From contig DUNO01000048.1 of NCBI GenBank assembly GCA_012839295.1, positions 347,432 to 411,431 of the forward strand: a stretch of 64,000 bases of DNA, read 5' to 3'. The notes beneath the pieces are model-generated. The model did not search any database, was not told the DNA's origin, and worked only from the letters and a program-made list of their open reading frames with translations. Each line of letters opens with the position of its first letter. Position 1 is the stretch's first letter. The translations under genes were made by a program, and so were the position numbers. Shown piece after piece: positions 1 through 7,333 of the stretch. Source of the DNA: Clostridiales bacterium. GTDB taxonomy: Bacteria; Bacillota; Clostridia; Lachnospirales; Lachnospiraceae.

Positions 1-932
1 TTAAAAAAACCTTCCTCTTCAGGATATTCCTTAAGTCCCTGCTGGATCAGCCCGTACTGTTCCTTGATTACGTCCTCCAGCTCAAAGCAGCCTTGAATCA
101 CTTCATTCCACTCTGTTCCTGAGAATTCAAGCTCGCTTTGCCCTGGATGCTTCATATTCCAGTTATAAAAATGTAAATCATAGGCATCTACCGCAGGCTG
201 TCTGTATCTTGCCATTTCCTTGAAGAAGTCCTTCGTCCAGGCTACCCTCTCCCTCGGTTTATTCCCATCCGGCCCGCTGGCGATCCGCTTCATGACCGGC
301 GGTTTTGTAAAAAAGGTATCCACTGTTGCAAAGCTTGGAAATGCAGTGGCATATTTACGGTATTCCCTGGCGTAATCCTCTGCTGTCATTGTTCCGCCAC
401 CGGCCCAAACCTCATTACCAATGCCCCAGTACTCTACAGCAAAGGGCTTCTTTGAACCGTTTTCTGCCCTTTCCCTGGCGAGGGAGGTATCCTCACGGCG
501 GTTGCAATATTCCATCCATTCCCGCATTTCTGCCACGCTGCCGCTTAGCAGGTTGATGTTGAGCCAGGGCTTTGCTCCGACCATCTGGCAAAGCTTCATA
601 AATTCATGTGTTCCAAACTGGTTCGTATCGATTTCGAAGGTTCCAAAATTCTCATTATAGGTGACGGGACGTTCCTCTCTTTTTCCTATCCCTGCCCTCC
701 AATGATAGGTGTCCGCATAACAGCCTCCTGGCCAACGGATGACTGGCGGTTCCAGCTCCTTTAAACCATCCACAATATCCTTGCGCAGGCCCCCATAGTT
801 AGGTATACCGGAATCCTCTCCAACCCAGATCCCATCGTAGATACAGCTGCCCAGGAACTCAATGAACTGTCCATGCAGCTCCGGCTGGATGACCCCTTTA
901 TCCTGATCAATATGTACAGACACTTTTTTCAT
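1..932 (-). CDS. Alpha-L-arabinofuranosidase, GH51 (partial, N-terminal 310 residues)
   Basis: The reading frame starts with ATG at 932, behind AGAAAGG, and runs off the window edge, so the C-terminal part is missing. GH51 enzymes remove terminal arabinofuranose from arabinoxylan or arabinan oligosaccharides. I see the early VHIDQ and HGQFIEFLG strands, the RWPGGCYADTYHW segment (about residues 66-78) and the GNEVW motif, whose Glu174 is the family's acid/base. The nucleophile Glu would lie beyond the window. No signal peptide is visible, so a cytoplasmic enzyme is likely. The 933-1167 stretch upstream is AT-rich leader with no other gene. Confidence 0.9.
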   Translation of the reverse strand, partial: MKKVSVHIDQDKGVIQPELHGQFIEFLGSCIYDGIWVGEDSGIPNYGGLRKDIVDGLKELEPPVIRWPGGCYADTYHWRAGIGKREERPVTYNENFGTFEIDTNQFGTHEFMKLCQMVGAKPWLNINLLSGSVAEMREWMEYCNRREDTSLARERAENGSKKPFAVEYWGIGNEVWAGGGTMTAEDYAREYRKYATAFPSFATVDTFFTKPPVMKRIASGPDGNKPRERVAWTKDFFKEMARYRQPAVDAYDLHFYNWNMKHPGQSELEFSGTEWNEVIQGCFELEDVIKEQYGLIQQGLKEYPEEEGFF

Positions 933-1167
933 TCTGACAACCTTTCTATAAAAAAATATCAACCTAAATACCAATCCATTAAATCTATTTTTTGTGTTCC
1001 CTTTAAGGTAAATCCAGTATAGCAAAAAATTTCTCCCCACTTCTATTACGATACAGACTAAATAATAACAAAATACAGACCTGTTAAAGGTATTCTTATT
1101 AGTAATATTGGATACTCCTTCTTTGGCTTTCCCTATTCTTTTAAACAAAACTCACAAACAAAAAAAG

Positions 1168-1192
1168 GACTAGCTGTCAATGACAACTAGTC
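1168..1192 (-). terminator. Rho-independent terminator of the feo operon
   Basis: Arms GACTAG-C-TGTC and GACA-A-CTAGTC form an 11-position stem with one mismatch around a 3-nt loop. On the minus strand the stem is followed by a T-rich run (complement of 1154-1167). It lies 75 nt after the DUF2325 stop, so it closes the minus-strand operon. Confidence 0.75.
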
Positions 1193-1266
1193 TGTTCTTT
1201 CTATTTATATTATATTCTATTACTTTCCACTGTTTTTACTTTCTACTGCTTTTTCTGCTACAATTT

Positions 1267-1596
1267 CTAGCGGCAGCAATCCCTCATGGTACAGCCCTTT
1301 TTATTTTCAGGACATGTACTGCATTTGCTTTCCAATATCTCACACAGGGCAGTTCCGCTGCTGGTATGGCATCTGATAATATCCGCATTCACTCTCTCCG
1401 CCTCTGTTACAGCGCATTTTGCCATTTTATGCGATACGGTATTCGTAAACAAAATAATGAGATCCGGACTCCCAATCTGGCTGCGGAGGTTTCCTGACAT
1501 CTGGGTAAACACTTTGGCCTTACAGTTATACTCCTTGCAAATCTTTAGATATTGGCATACCATACGGTCATGCCCTCCGATAATCACAACACTCAT
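1267..1596 (-). CDS. DUF2325 domain protein with C-terminal Cys cluster
   Basis: This 109-residue protein begins MSVVIIGGHDRM, the usual DUF2325 opening, which suggests a small Rossmann-like fold. I chose the ATG at 1596 because AAAGAGGAGG sits just upstream; an upstream ATG at 1629 would add 11 unlikely residues. The C-terminal third carries a cluster of cysteines (CSTCPENKKGC and DCC), which could bind a metal or Fe-S centre; that is inference. It is the last gene of the feo operon, 14 nt after the DUF3793 gene. The biochemical function is not established. Confidence 0.8.
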   Translation of the reverse strand: MSVVIIGGHDRMVCQYLKICKEYNCKAKVFTQMSGNLRSQIGSPDLIILFTNTVSHKMAKCAVTEAERVNADIIRCHTSSGTALCEILESKCSTCPENKKGCTMRDCCR

Positions 1597-1610
1597 TGAT
1601 GCCTCCTCTT

Positions 1611-2228
1611 TTAAAGGACTAATTCGCAAACCTGTCCCGAATGGTATCTTGTTAAAATGTTCTGGATATTAAGGCCGCAGGCTATCATGCGGACCACTGT
1701 TTCCTGTGCCTGATTATAGCTCTCAAACAGTCTCCTCGCTTCCCTGACATCGCTGTAAACCTTCCAATATCCTGTATATAATGGGTTTTTTCCCTGGTTT
1801 TCAATAAAGCCCGCCACATCCTCAGCAGGGTAACCTAGAAGCAATCCCAATTCATGGGGAAACTCCTTTCCTCCTGTCGCATATTCCTGGTATCTTCTGC
1901 TGCATTCCTTGAGCACCATATTTAACTGAAGGGATTGGTAACCCAAATATTCCATTAAATCATGGACTTTGGGAAAATTCAAGTAATCCTCCAGCGCTTT
2001 CCTCCGGTACAGGAAAAAGACAGTTTTATGCTTTGTCCTGCAAAGGACACACATGGATACCGCCGTTCCCCGGAACCTTTGAAATACATGCCGGGCATTA
2101 CCCGTCGCCACAATTAAAAGGTTGGATATTTTTATTCCCATCAGTAAGGGGGCGCATTGGAGTGCAATTTTTATTTCAATATTTTCCTGGTCTATCCCTT
2201 TTATTATCTGCAATATTTCCCTGCTCAT
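1611..2228 (-). CDS. DUF3793 family protein
   Basis: This 205-residue protein resembles the DUF3793 family of Clostridia. Features seen are an N-terminal ALQCAPLLMGIKISNLL helix, an internal CVLCRTKHKTVFFLYRR strand, and ELGLLLGYPAEDVAGFI followed by GYWKVY. I placed the start at 2228 because GGAGATTCC precedes that ATG; the ATG at 2246 lacks a good site. It sits between the Fur-like gene and DUF2325 in the feo operon, so an iron-linked role is inferred from context only. Confidence 0.75.
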   Translation of the reverse strand: MSREILQIIKGIDQENIEIKIALQCAPLLMGIKISNLLIVATGNARHVFQRFRGTAVSMCVLCRTKHKTVFFLYRRKALEDYLNFPKVHDLMEYLGYQSLQLNMVLKECSRRYQEYATGGKEFPHELGLLLGYPAEDVAGFIENQGKNPLYTGYWKVYSDVREARRLFESYNQAQETVVRMIACGLNIQNILTRYHSGQVCELVL

Positions 2229-2312
2229 GGAATCTCCTCTCGTCAATGCAAGCTGTTATCATCATTCCTCAACTCGAGTAAATGTATGCGGATAATTCCA
2301 CGATTCTTTTTA

Positions 2313-2720
2313 CTATCCTTTGTACGCATAGCCGCCCATCAGGGAAAAGGCATCCCCATGCTTGATGTAGCCCCGGGCAATCAACCCTGCCCTGATTACG
2401 GACTGCCAATCCTGATTTGTAAACTGCAGGATGCTCCCGTCCTCCAGTTTTACCTCGTGCTCCTCGCCTTCATTATCATCCTCCGGCGATGCAAGCTGGT
2501 ATATCTTCTTCCTATTAATTGCACCAATCTCCTCCAAGGTATTCATCATCCGGTAAACGGTAGCCGTACCGATCCCGTCATCCACCTGGGAGGCCTTATA
2601 ATGGATCTCCTTACAGCAGGAGCATTGATTTTCCAATATAATATCGAGCAATATGAGCCTCTGCTTGGTAATCCTGAAGCCCTGCTCCTTCAGTTTTTCA
2701 ATAATTATATTTTTCTGCAT
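2313..2720 (-). CDS. Fur-family transcriptional regulator (divergent)
   Basis: This 135-residue protein has the Fur winged-helix core: RITKQRLILLDIILEN, a recognition region GTATVYRMMNTLEEIGAI and then a shortened dimerisation half. The typical His-rich and CxxC metal sites of Fur or Zur are absent; the C-terminal half is acidic (SPEDDNEGEEHEVKLEDGS). It may therefore sense iron in another way or act with the DtxR-type regulator across the promoter. It is cotranscribed with feoB, 59 nt after the small Cys-rich gene. The family call is firm, the metal is not. Confidence 0.75.
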   Translation of the reverse strand: MQKNIIIEKLKEQGFRITKQRLILLDIILENQCSCCKEIHYKASQVDDGIGTATVYRMMNTLEEIGAINRKKIYQLASPEDDNEGEEHEVKLEDGSILQFTNQDWQSVIRAGLIARGYIKHGDAFSLMGGYAYKG

Positions 2721-2779
2721 CTTTATTCCTTGCTCCGAATTATCCAGTCATCCAGGTACAGCCAGAACCACCATCATTC

Positions 2780-2923
2780 TTAATCATGATGGCAGGATCC
2801 GCTACAGTCGCCGCAGTTACAGCCGCATTGAATCGATTTTCCCTGCTTCTTCTTTTGGACCATGCCCCGGATAATCAATCCTACAATAGCGAGTACAGCA
2901 ATACCAACGATTATAGTTCCCAT
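2780..2923 (-). CDS. FeoB-associated Cys-rich membrane peptide
   Basis: A 47-residue gene: MGTIIVGIAVLAIVGLIIRG is one membrane helix, a KKK stretch follows, and the tail has CGCNCGDC and SCHH. This is the hallmark of the FeoB-associated Cys-rich membrane protein family found directly after feoB in Firmicutes. A strong AAGGAGG precedes the ATG and the gene starts 62 nt after the feoB stop. It probably anchors a metal-binding tail at the inner membrane face and helps ferrous iron transfer; that role is inferred. Confidence 0.88.
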   Translation of the reverse strand: MGTIIVGIAVLAIVGLIIRGMVQKKKQGKSIQCGCNCGDCSGSCHHD

Positions 2924-2985
2924 AGATCTACCTCCTTATTGCCGCAAGCCCGCACCAGCGGTGCAGGCTTGCAATATAATTTGTA

Positions 2986-5181
2986 CTATTTATTGGCTCC
3001 TGCCAAAGACTTTAATTTAATTGTACCTTTTCCATGAGGTCTGAATAATAAATAGATGAATAATGCCACGATAATGAACGCCGCCACTGTCCCGATCCCA
3101 AAGCTGCCTGTGGTTACTAGGGTTCCGATTTGGTAAACGGCGAGTGATACCAGGTATGCAAGACCTGTCTGGTACCCAACTGCGATCCAGAACCATTTTG
3201 TATTGTTCATCTCCCGCTTGATCGCTCCCATAGCCGCAAAGCAAGGTGCACAAAGCAAGTTGAATACCAGGAAGGAGTATGCTGCAATGGTAGTCATGCT
3301 GCCTGCAAGGGTTCCCCAGATCTCAGCTCCATCCTCTGCAACTTCTGCAAAGCCATAGAGAATACCAAAGGTGCCGACAACATTTTCCTTTGCAACCAGG
3401 CCAGTAATTGCTGCAACCGTTGACCTCCAATTTCCCCAGCCAAGAGGAATAAAGATCCAGCTGATCAGATTACCCAGGGTTGCCAGGATGCTATGGTCAA
3501 ATTCCGTAGTTTCCAGCATCTTAAACTGCCCGCTAACCCATCCAAAGGAGGAGGTAAACCATACGACAATCGTTGAAAGGAGGATAATGGTACCCGCCTT
3601 CTTAATGAAGGAGGAACCGCGCTCCCAGGTACTTCTTAAGATATTGCCCACCGTGGGCATGTGGTAAGCCGGAAGCTCCATTACGAAAGGTGATACATCG
3701 CCTGCAAACAGCTTCGTTTTCTTAAGGATAATGCCGGAGCAGATAACTGCCGCAATGCCGACAAAATATGCACTGGGTGATACCCACCAGGCTCCGTCAA
3801 ACAGGGCTCCTGCAATCAGCGCAATAATCGGAAGCTTTGCACCACAGGGAATAAAGGTGGTGGTCATGATCGTCATCTTACGGTCACGGTCACTTTCAAT
3901 CGTCCTTGAAGCCATAATTCCAGGTACTCCACAGCCGCTTCCGATCAGCATGGGAATAAAGGACTTACCGGAAAGACCAAATTTACGGAACACACGGTCC
4001 ATAATGAAGGCTACTCTTGCCATGTAACCACAAGCCTCCAGAAAAGCCAGGAATACGAAAAGCACAAGCATCTGGGGAACAAAGCCCAGTACTGCACCGA
4101 CACCGGCTACAATACCGTCAAGGATCAGGCTCTGGAGCCAGTCAGCACATCCGATTGCATTCAGTCCAGCCTCTATAATTACAGGAATTCCGGGAACCTC
4201 CAGCCCAAAGAAGCTCCAGCCTTCCCCGAACACTCCGTCATTTGCCCAGTCAGTAGCCCAGGTTCCTACGGTAGTAACCGAAACATAATAAACAAGAAAC
4301 ATTATTACGGCGAAAATTGGGAGAGCCAGCAGACGGTTTGTTACAATCCGGTCAATCTTATCCGAGGTGTTCAGCTTCTCCTTCTTCCGTTTACTCCGAC
4401 ATTCATTAATAATAGAGGAAATATATACATAGCGCTCATTTGTAATAATACTTTCCGTATCATCATCCAGCTCCGCTTCAATCCGGGACAGCTCAGCACT
4501 TAAATCCGGCACCTGCTTCATCTGGCTTCCAATCTTCTCATCCTTTTCAAAGAGCTTGATTGCAAAAAATCTTCTCTGCTCCTCCGGAACCTCGGAAGCA
4601 ATTTTCCCTTCGATAACCTCCAGGACCTTTTCCACTTTTTCGTTGAATTTATGTACTGATGCTGCCGCAGTCTTTCTCCTGGCAAGCTCCACTGCTTTTT
4701 TTGCAGCCTCTTCAATTCCCTTGCCCTTTAATGCGGAGATTTCAACTACCTCACAGCCCAGCTTTTTGCCCAGCATGTCAATATGGATTTTGTCGCCTTC
4801 CTTTTCCACGATATCCATCATGTTTACTGCCATAATCACAGGGATACCAATCTCCATCAGCTGTGTGGAAAGGTACAGGTTACGTTCCAGATTGGTTCCG
4901 TCTATGATATTAAGTATTGCATCCGGACGCTCTGTCAGCAGATAATTCCGGGCAACAACTTCCTCCAGGGTATATGGTGACAAGGAATAGATACCAGGCA
5001 GGTCAATAATGATTATCTCCTCGGATTCCTTTGTCTTATACGCTTTCTTTAACTTGCCCTCTTTTTTCTCCACTGTTACGCCCGGCCAGTTTCCTACAAA
5101 CTGGTTTGAACCCGTTAATGCGTTGAACAAGGTGGTTTTTCCGCAGTTCGGGTTGCCGGCTAATGCTATCTTGATTGACAT
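2986..5181 (-). CDS. feoB: Ferrous iron transport protein B
   Basis: A full-length 731-residue FeoB. The N-terminal GTPase has G1 GNPNCGKTT (9-17), G3 DLPG (60-63) and G4 NMMD (120-123). A helical regulatory segment lies around 170-280, followed by the membrane domain with two Gate/core repeats, including GSGCGVPGIMASRTIE and CGAKLPIIALIAGA. It imports Fe2+ under anoxic conditions, fitting an anaerobe. It is third in an operon after two feoA genes and before the Cys-rich partner. Confidence 0.97.
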   Translation of the reverse strand: MSIKIALAGNPNCGKTTLFNALTGSNQFVGNWPGVTVEKKEGKLKKAYKTKESEEIIIIDLPGIYSLSPYTLEEVVARNYLLTERPDAILNIIDGTNLERNLYLSTQLMEIGIPVIMAVNMMDIVEKEGDKIHIDMLGKKLGCEVVEISALKGKGIEEAAKKAVELARRKTAAASVHKFNEKVEKVLEVIEGKIASEVPEEQRRFFAIKLFEKDEKIGSQMKQVPDLSAELSRIEAELDDDTESIITNERYVYISSIINECRSKRKKEKLNTSDKIDRIVTNRLLALPIFAVIMFLVYYVSVTTVGTWATDWANDGVFGEGWSFFGLEVPGIPVIIEAGLNAIGCADWLQSLILDGIVAGVGAVLGFVPQMLVLFVFLAFLEACGYMARVAFIMDRVFRKFGLSGKSFIPMLIGSGCGVPGIMASRTIESDRDRKMTIMTTTFIPCGAKLPIIALIAGALFDGAWWVSPSAYFVGIAAVICSGIILKKTKLFAGDVSPFVMELPAYHMPTVGNILRSTWERGSSFIKKAGTIILLSTIVVWFTSSFGWVSGQFKMLETTEFDHSILATLGNLISWIFIPLGWGNWRSTVAAITGLVAKENVVGTFGILYGFAEVAEDGAEIWGTLAGSMTTIAAYSFLVFNLLCAPCFAAMGAIKREMNNTKWFWIAVGYQTGLAYLVSLAVYQIGTLVTTGSFGIGTVAAFIIVALFIYLLFRPHGKGTIKLKSLAGANK

Positions 5182-5307
5182 GTTTACTCTCCTTCTTTAC
5201 TTAGATTATTATGGTTTGTTTTTTAGCTTTGCAGGTCGGCCTGTCAGGTTAGTCACAGCTTCTTGTTGTTAGTTTCATCTAACCCCTGGGCAAAAATGGG
5301 CAGAAGC

Positions 5308-5526
5308 TTACTCTACCTCAATCATCTCTGCATCTGCTTTACGAAGGGACAGCTCATAGCCTCTTACTGTCACTTCAATCGGATCTCCTAAGGGTGCTAC
5401 CTTCCTGACGAATATATCCACACCCTTCGTTATGCCCATGTCCATAATCCTTCTTTTCACCGGACCTTCACCGGAAAGCTTTTTTACCTTCACGTTTTTA
5501 CCGCATGGTATTTCCTTTAAAGTCAT
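5308..5526 (-). CDS. feoA: FeoA-family protein (second of two)
   Basis: A 72-residue SH3-like FeoA: MTLKEIPCGKNVKVKKL at the start, RRIMDMGITKGVDIFV in the middle and DPIEVTVRGYELSLRKADA at the end. FeoA proteins bind FeoB and modulate transport. It lies 126 nt upstream of feoB and 93 nt downstream of the other feoA. Confidence 0.9.
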   Translation of the reverse strand: MTLKEIPCGKNVKVKKLSGEGPVKRRIMDMGITKGVDIFVRKVAPLGDPIEVTVRGYELSLRKADAEMIEVE

Positions 5527-5619
5527 TCTTCCTGCTCCTTTTTTATTTACTTAAACTAATCATTCATTTTCAATGATTAATTCATTCATTTTTAATTAAT
5601 GCTGCTTAATGCTGCGTAA

Positions 5620-5829
5620 CTAAACCAATATTTTATTGGCGATATCCTTACCAATTGCTACCTTTGAATCCTTTACGTTGACAATCATGTTCCCGCCCGT
5701 TTCCGAGATAACTGTTACAGTTCCACCCGATACAAATCCCAGGTTTTCTAAAAATCTTCTTGTTTCCTCTTTACCGCCAACCTTCTTTATTACGTTTGGC
5801 TCCCCGATTTTTACCATTGTCAAAGGCAT
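5620..5829 (-). CDS. feoA: FeoA-family protein (first of two)
   Basis: A 69-residue FeoA with the typical TRRFLENLGFVSGGTVTVI and NMIVNVKDSKVAIGKDIANKI segments. It is the promoter-proximal gene of the feo operon, under a Fur-type box and a sigma-70-like promoter. Two feoA genes before one feoB is common in Clostridia, where one may act as a structural subunit and the other as a regulator. Confidence 0.9.
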   Translation of the reverse strand: MPLTMVKIGEPNVIKKVGGKEETRRFLENLGFVSGGTVTVISETGGNMIVNVKDSKVAIGKDIANKILV

Positions 5830-5853
5830 ATACGCTCATCTTCTTTCTTTATT

Positions 5854-5872
5854 GATAATGATTTTCATTTGC
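5854..5872 (-). promoter_or_regulatory. Fur box before feoA
   Basis: The 19-mer GATAATGATTTTCATTTGC matches the classical Fur box at about 15-16 of 19 positions. It lies 25 nt upstream of the first feoA start, downstream of the -10 element, where a bound repressor would block transcription. Confidence 0.75.
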
Positions 5873-5881
5873 TCTTACAGG

Positions 5882-5913
5882 GTTAGTATAGACTAATTTT
5901 TTTCAGCCGTCAA
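5882..5913 (-). promoter_or_regulatory. feo operon promoter with overlapping GTTAGT/ACTAAT dyad
   Basis: On the minus strand a -35 TTGACG (5908-5913) is separated by exactly 17 nt from a -10 TATACT (5885-5890). An inverted repeat GTTAGT-ATAG-ACTAAT (5882-5897) covers the -10. The same TATACTAAC string covers the -10 of the divergent DtxR-type gene, so this is the likely site of that regulator. Confidence 0.7.
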
Positions 5914-6024
5914 GAACTTTTTTGATTATTTTTTATCAATTTTTTTTAATTGTTTTTAATGCCTGCACCTGCTTATTTTTGCTTGGATTTTTATAGTTAT
6001 TTTATTTTTTTATAGTTATTTCAT

Positions 6025-6076
6025 TTGATTTCCATAGGGCTGTATGATATACTAACTTAAGTTTTACATGACTAAC
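6025..6076 (+). promoter_or_regulatory. Promoter of the DtxR-type gene with two ACTAAC repeats
   Basis: -35 TTGATT (6025-6030), a 17-nt spacer and -10 TATACT (6048-6053). ACTAAC occurs at 6051-6056 and again at 6071-6076, exactly 20 bp apart, placing both on the same helix face. The first copy overlaps the -10, suggesting autorepression. Confidence 0.65.
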
Positions 6077-6096
6077 CAAAGAATCGGGGTAAGAAC

Positions 6097-6471
6097 GTGC
6101 GTAATAATGAATCCGCAGAAAACTATTTAGAAACCATACTACTGCTCAGCAAATCCCTTCCTGTCGTGCGCTCTGTAGATATTGCCTCGGAGATGGGCTT
6201 CAAAAAATCCAGCGTCAGCGTAGCCATGAAGAACCTCCGTGAAAAGCACTATATCACCGTTACGGATGCGGGCTTCATCTATCTTACGGAATCGGGAAGG
6301 GAAGTTGCCGAAACAGTTTATGAACGCCATTCCCTGCTCTCTTCCCTGTTGGAAAGGCTGGGTGTTGATAGGAAAACAGCCTCAGAGGATGCCTGCAGGA
6401 TGGAGCATGTGCTCAGTAAGGAAAGCTTTGATGCGATTAAGCGGTATGTGATGCAATTAGAGGGTATATGA
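6097..6471 (+). CDS. DtxR/MntR-family metal-dependent regulator
   Basis: A 124-residue protein with an N-terminal winged helix (SAENYLETILLLSKSLPVVRSVDIASEMGFKKSSVSVAMKNLREKHYI) and a dimerisation/metal region containing ERHSLLSSLLERLGV and CRMEHVLS, the typical DtxR metal-ligand segment. It lacks the C-terminal SH3 domain, like MntR. The start is GTG at 6097; no in-frame ATG gives a better N terminus. Divergent from feo, it probably senses Fe2+ or Mn2+ and controls feo and itself; which metal cannot be told from sequence. Confidence 0.88.
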   Translation: MRNNESAENYLETILLLSKSLPVVRSVDIASEMGFKKSSVSVAMKNLREKHYITVTDAGFIYLTESGREVAETVYERHSLLSSLLERLGVDRKTASEDACRMEHVLSKESFDAIKRYVMQLEGI

Positions 6472-6523
6472 AAAAGGGAGCTTATAAAATGACCCATACC
6501 AGGTATTCTATAAGCTCCCTTTT
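6472..6523 (+). terminator. Strong rho-independent terminator
   Basis: Directly after the stop codon, AAAAGGGAGCTTATA (6472-6486) pairs perfectly with TATAAGCTCCCTTTT (6509-6523), a 15-bp stem continuing into TTTATTTTAT. It ends the DtxR-type transcript. Confidence 0.9.
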
Positions 6524-6701
6524 ATTTTATATTCCTGTCTTATTGTTGTACTGTTGTACTTTTTTGCAGTATCTTTTAATTGCTGTTTTTTAATTGTTAT
6601 GCTCTCTTGGTAGCTTCATATTCAAAGCTGCCCATTGCATTAGAGGAATTTGCTGCTATACTGCTGTCCTGCTACGTAACCTTAAAACTGCCCATTCCCA
6701 T

Positions 6702-6821
6702 TTACGTCTTCCATGCTTCCAATATCATGCTGTACACAGTCCCAATGCTCTGCCAGCTTGCCACCATGCTGGTTGCCCTATTGGAGGGTGTACTAAAGCT
6801 GTCCGAAGCATGAATGGTCAT
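6702..6821 (-). CDS. Possible small ORF of unknown function (39 residues)
   Basis: In the roughly 490-nt gap between the DtxR-type gene and the BlaI-type gene, an ATG at 6821 opens 39 codons (starting MTIHASDSF, ending ILEAWKT). Two further tiny frames with MGSF-like starts follow on the same strand. The ribosome site is weak and I recognise no family. It may be a spurious frame; the rest of the gap holds only the terminator and the next promoter. Confidence 0.2.
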   Translation of the reverse strand: MTIHASDSFSTPSNRATSMVASWQSIGTVYSMILEAWKT

Positions 6822-6851
6822 AAATTCCAAGAGAATTCTTCCATCCTCCTG

Positions 6852-6904
6852 TTGACAAACCGGGTCTATTGTTATAGACTTAATTCAAGTCGATAGTTAT
6901 AGAC
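6852..6904 (+). promoter_or_regulatory. BlaI-type promoter with two operators
   Basis: -35 TTGACA (6852-6857), a 17-nt spacer, -10 TAGACT (6875-6880). Two 16-bp near-palindromes of form GTCnATnGTTATAGAC lie at 6864-6879 and 6889-6904, 25 bp apart. One covers the -10 and the other the start region. Paired dyads of this kind are typical for BlaI/MecI repressors, so the pair probably controls its own operon. Confidence 0.7.
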
Positions 6905-6963
6905 CTAAAATCAAAGCCAAAACCAGGCCCAAAACACTTACCAACCCAAAAGGAGGTTATCCA

Positions 6964-7332
6964 TTGGAAATCCATAAATTATGTGACAGTGACTACCGTT
7001 TCATGCTGATTGTCTGGGACAATGCACCGGTCGGCTCCGGCAGGCTGGTAGAGCTTTGCCGGGATGAGCTGGGATGGAAGAAATCAACCACCTATACTAC
7101 GATCAAAAAATTAAGCGAGAAAGGGCTTATCCGCAATGAGAATGCTACGGTCTCCGTCCTTATCCCAAAGGAGAAGGTCCAGGCCTTAGAGACGGATTAC
7201 TTCCTGGAGCGCACCTTTGCCGGCTCCCTTCCCCAGTTTCTGACCGCCTTTCTCGGGGGGAACGGGAAGAAAATTACAAGCAAGGAAGCTGAGGAACTGA
7301 AACGGCTGATCGATTCCCACAAGGAGGCATGA
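6964..7332 (+). CDS. BlaI/MecI/CopY-family repressor
   Basis: A 122-residue repressor. The winged helix includes DYRFMLIVWDNAPVGSGRLVELC and GWKKSTTYTTIKKLSEKGLI (recognition helix), followed by a dimerisation tail. The start is TTG at 6964 behind AAAAGGAGG. The stop is separated by one base from the BlaR1-like ATG, so the two are translated together. In this family the repressor is released when the membrane peptidase partner senses its signal, often a beta-lactam; here the signal is unknown. Confidence 0.9.
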   Translation: MEIHKLCDSDYRFMLIVWDNAPVGSGRLVELCRDELGWKKSTTYTTIKKLSEKGLIRNENATVSVLIPKEKVQALETDYFLERTFAGSLPQFLTAFLGGNGKKITSKEAEELKRLIDSHKEA

Positions 7333-7333
7333 C

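Noticed and set aside
2157..2783. A 208-codon open frame on the plus strand
   Set aside because: It is a shadow of the DUF3793 and Fur-like genes, which have clear family features and ribosome sites.
6051..6076. Possible catabolite (cre) or CRP-type site near sugar genes and here
   Set aside because: I found no convincing match to the cre consensus in the main intergenic regions; the TGTGAAAT/ATTTCACA pair at 61313-61334 has the wrong spacing for CRP and overlaps a stop codon.
6594..6896. A 100-codon frame on the plus strand before the BlaI-type gene
   Set aside because: It runs into the promoter and operators at 6852-6904, has no ribosome site and unusual composition.
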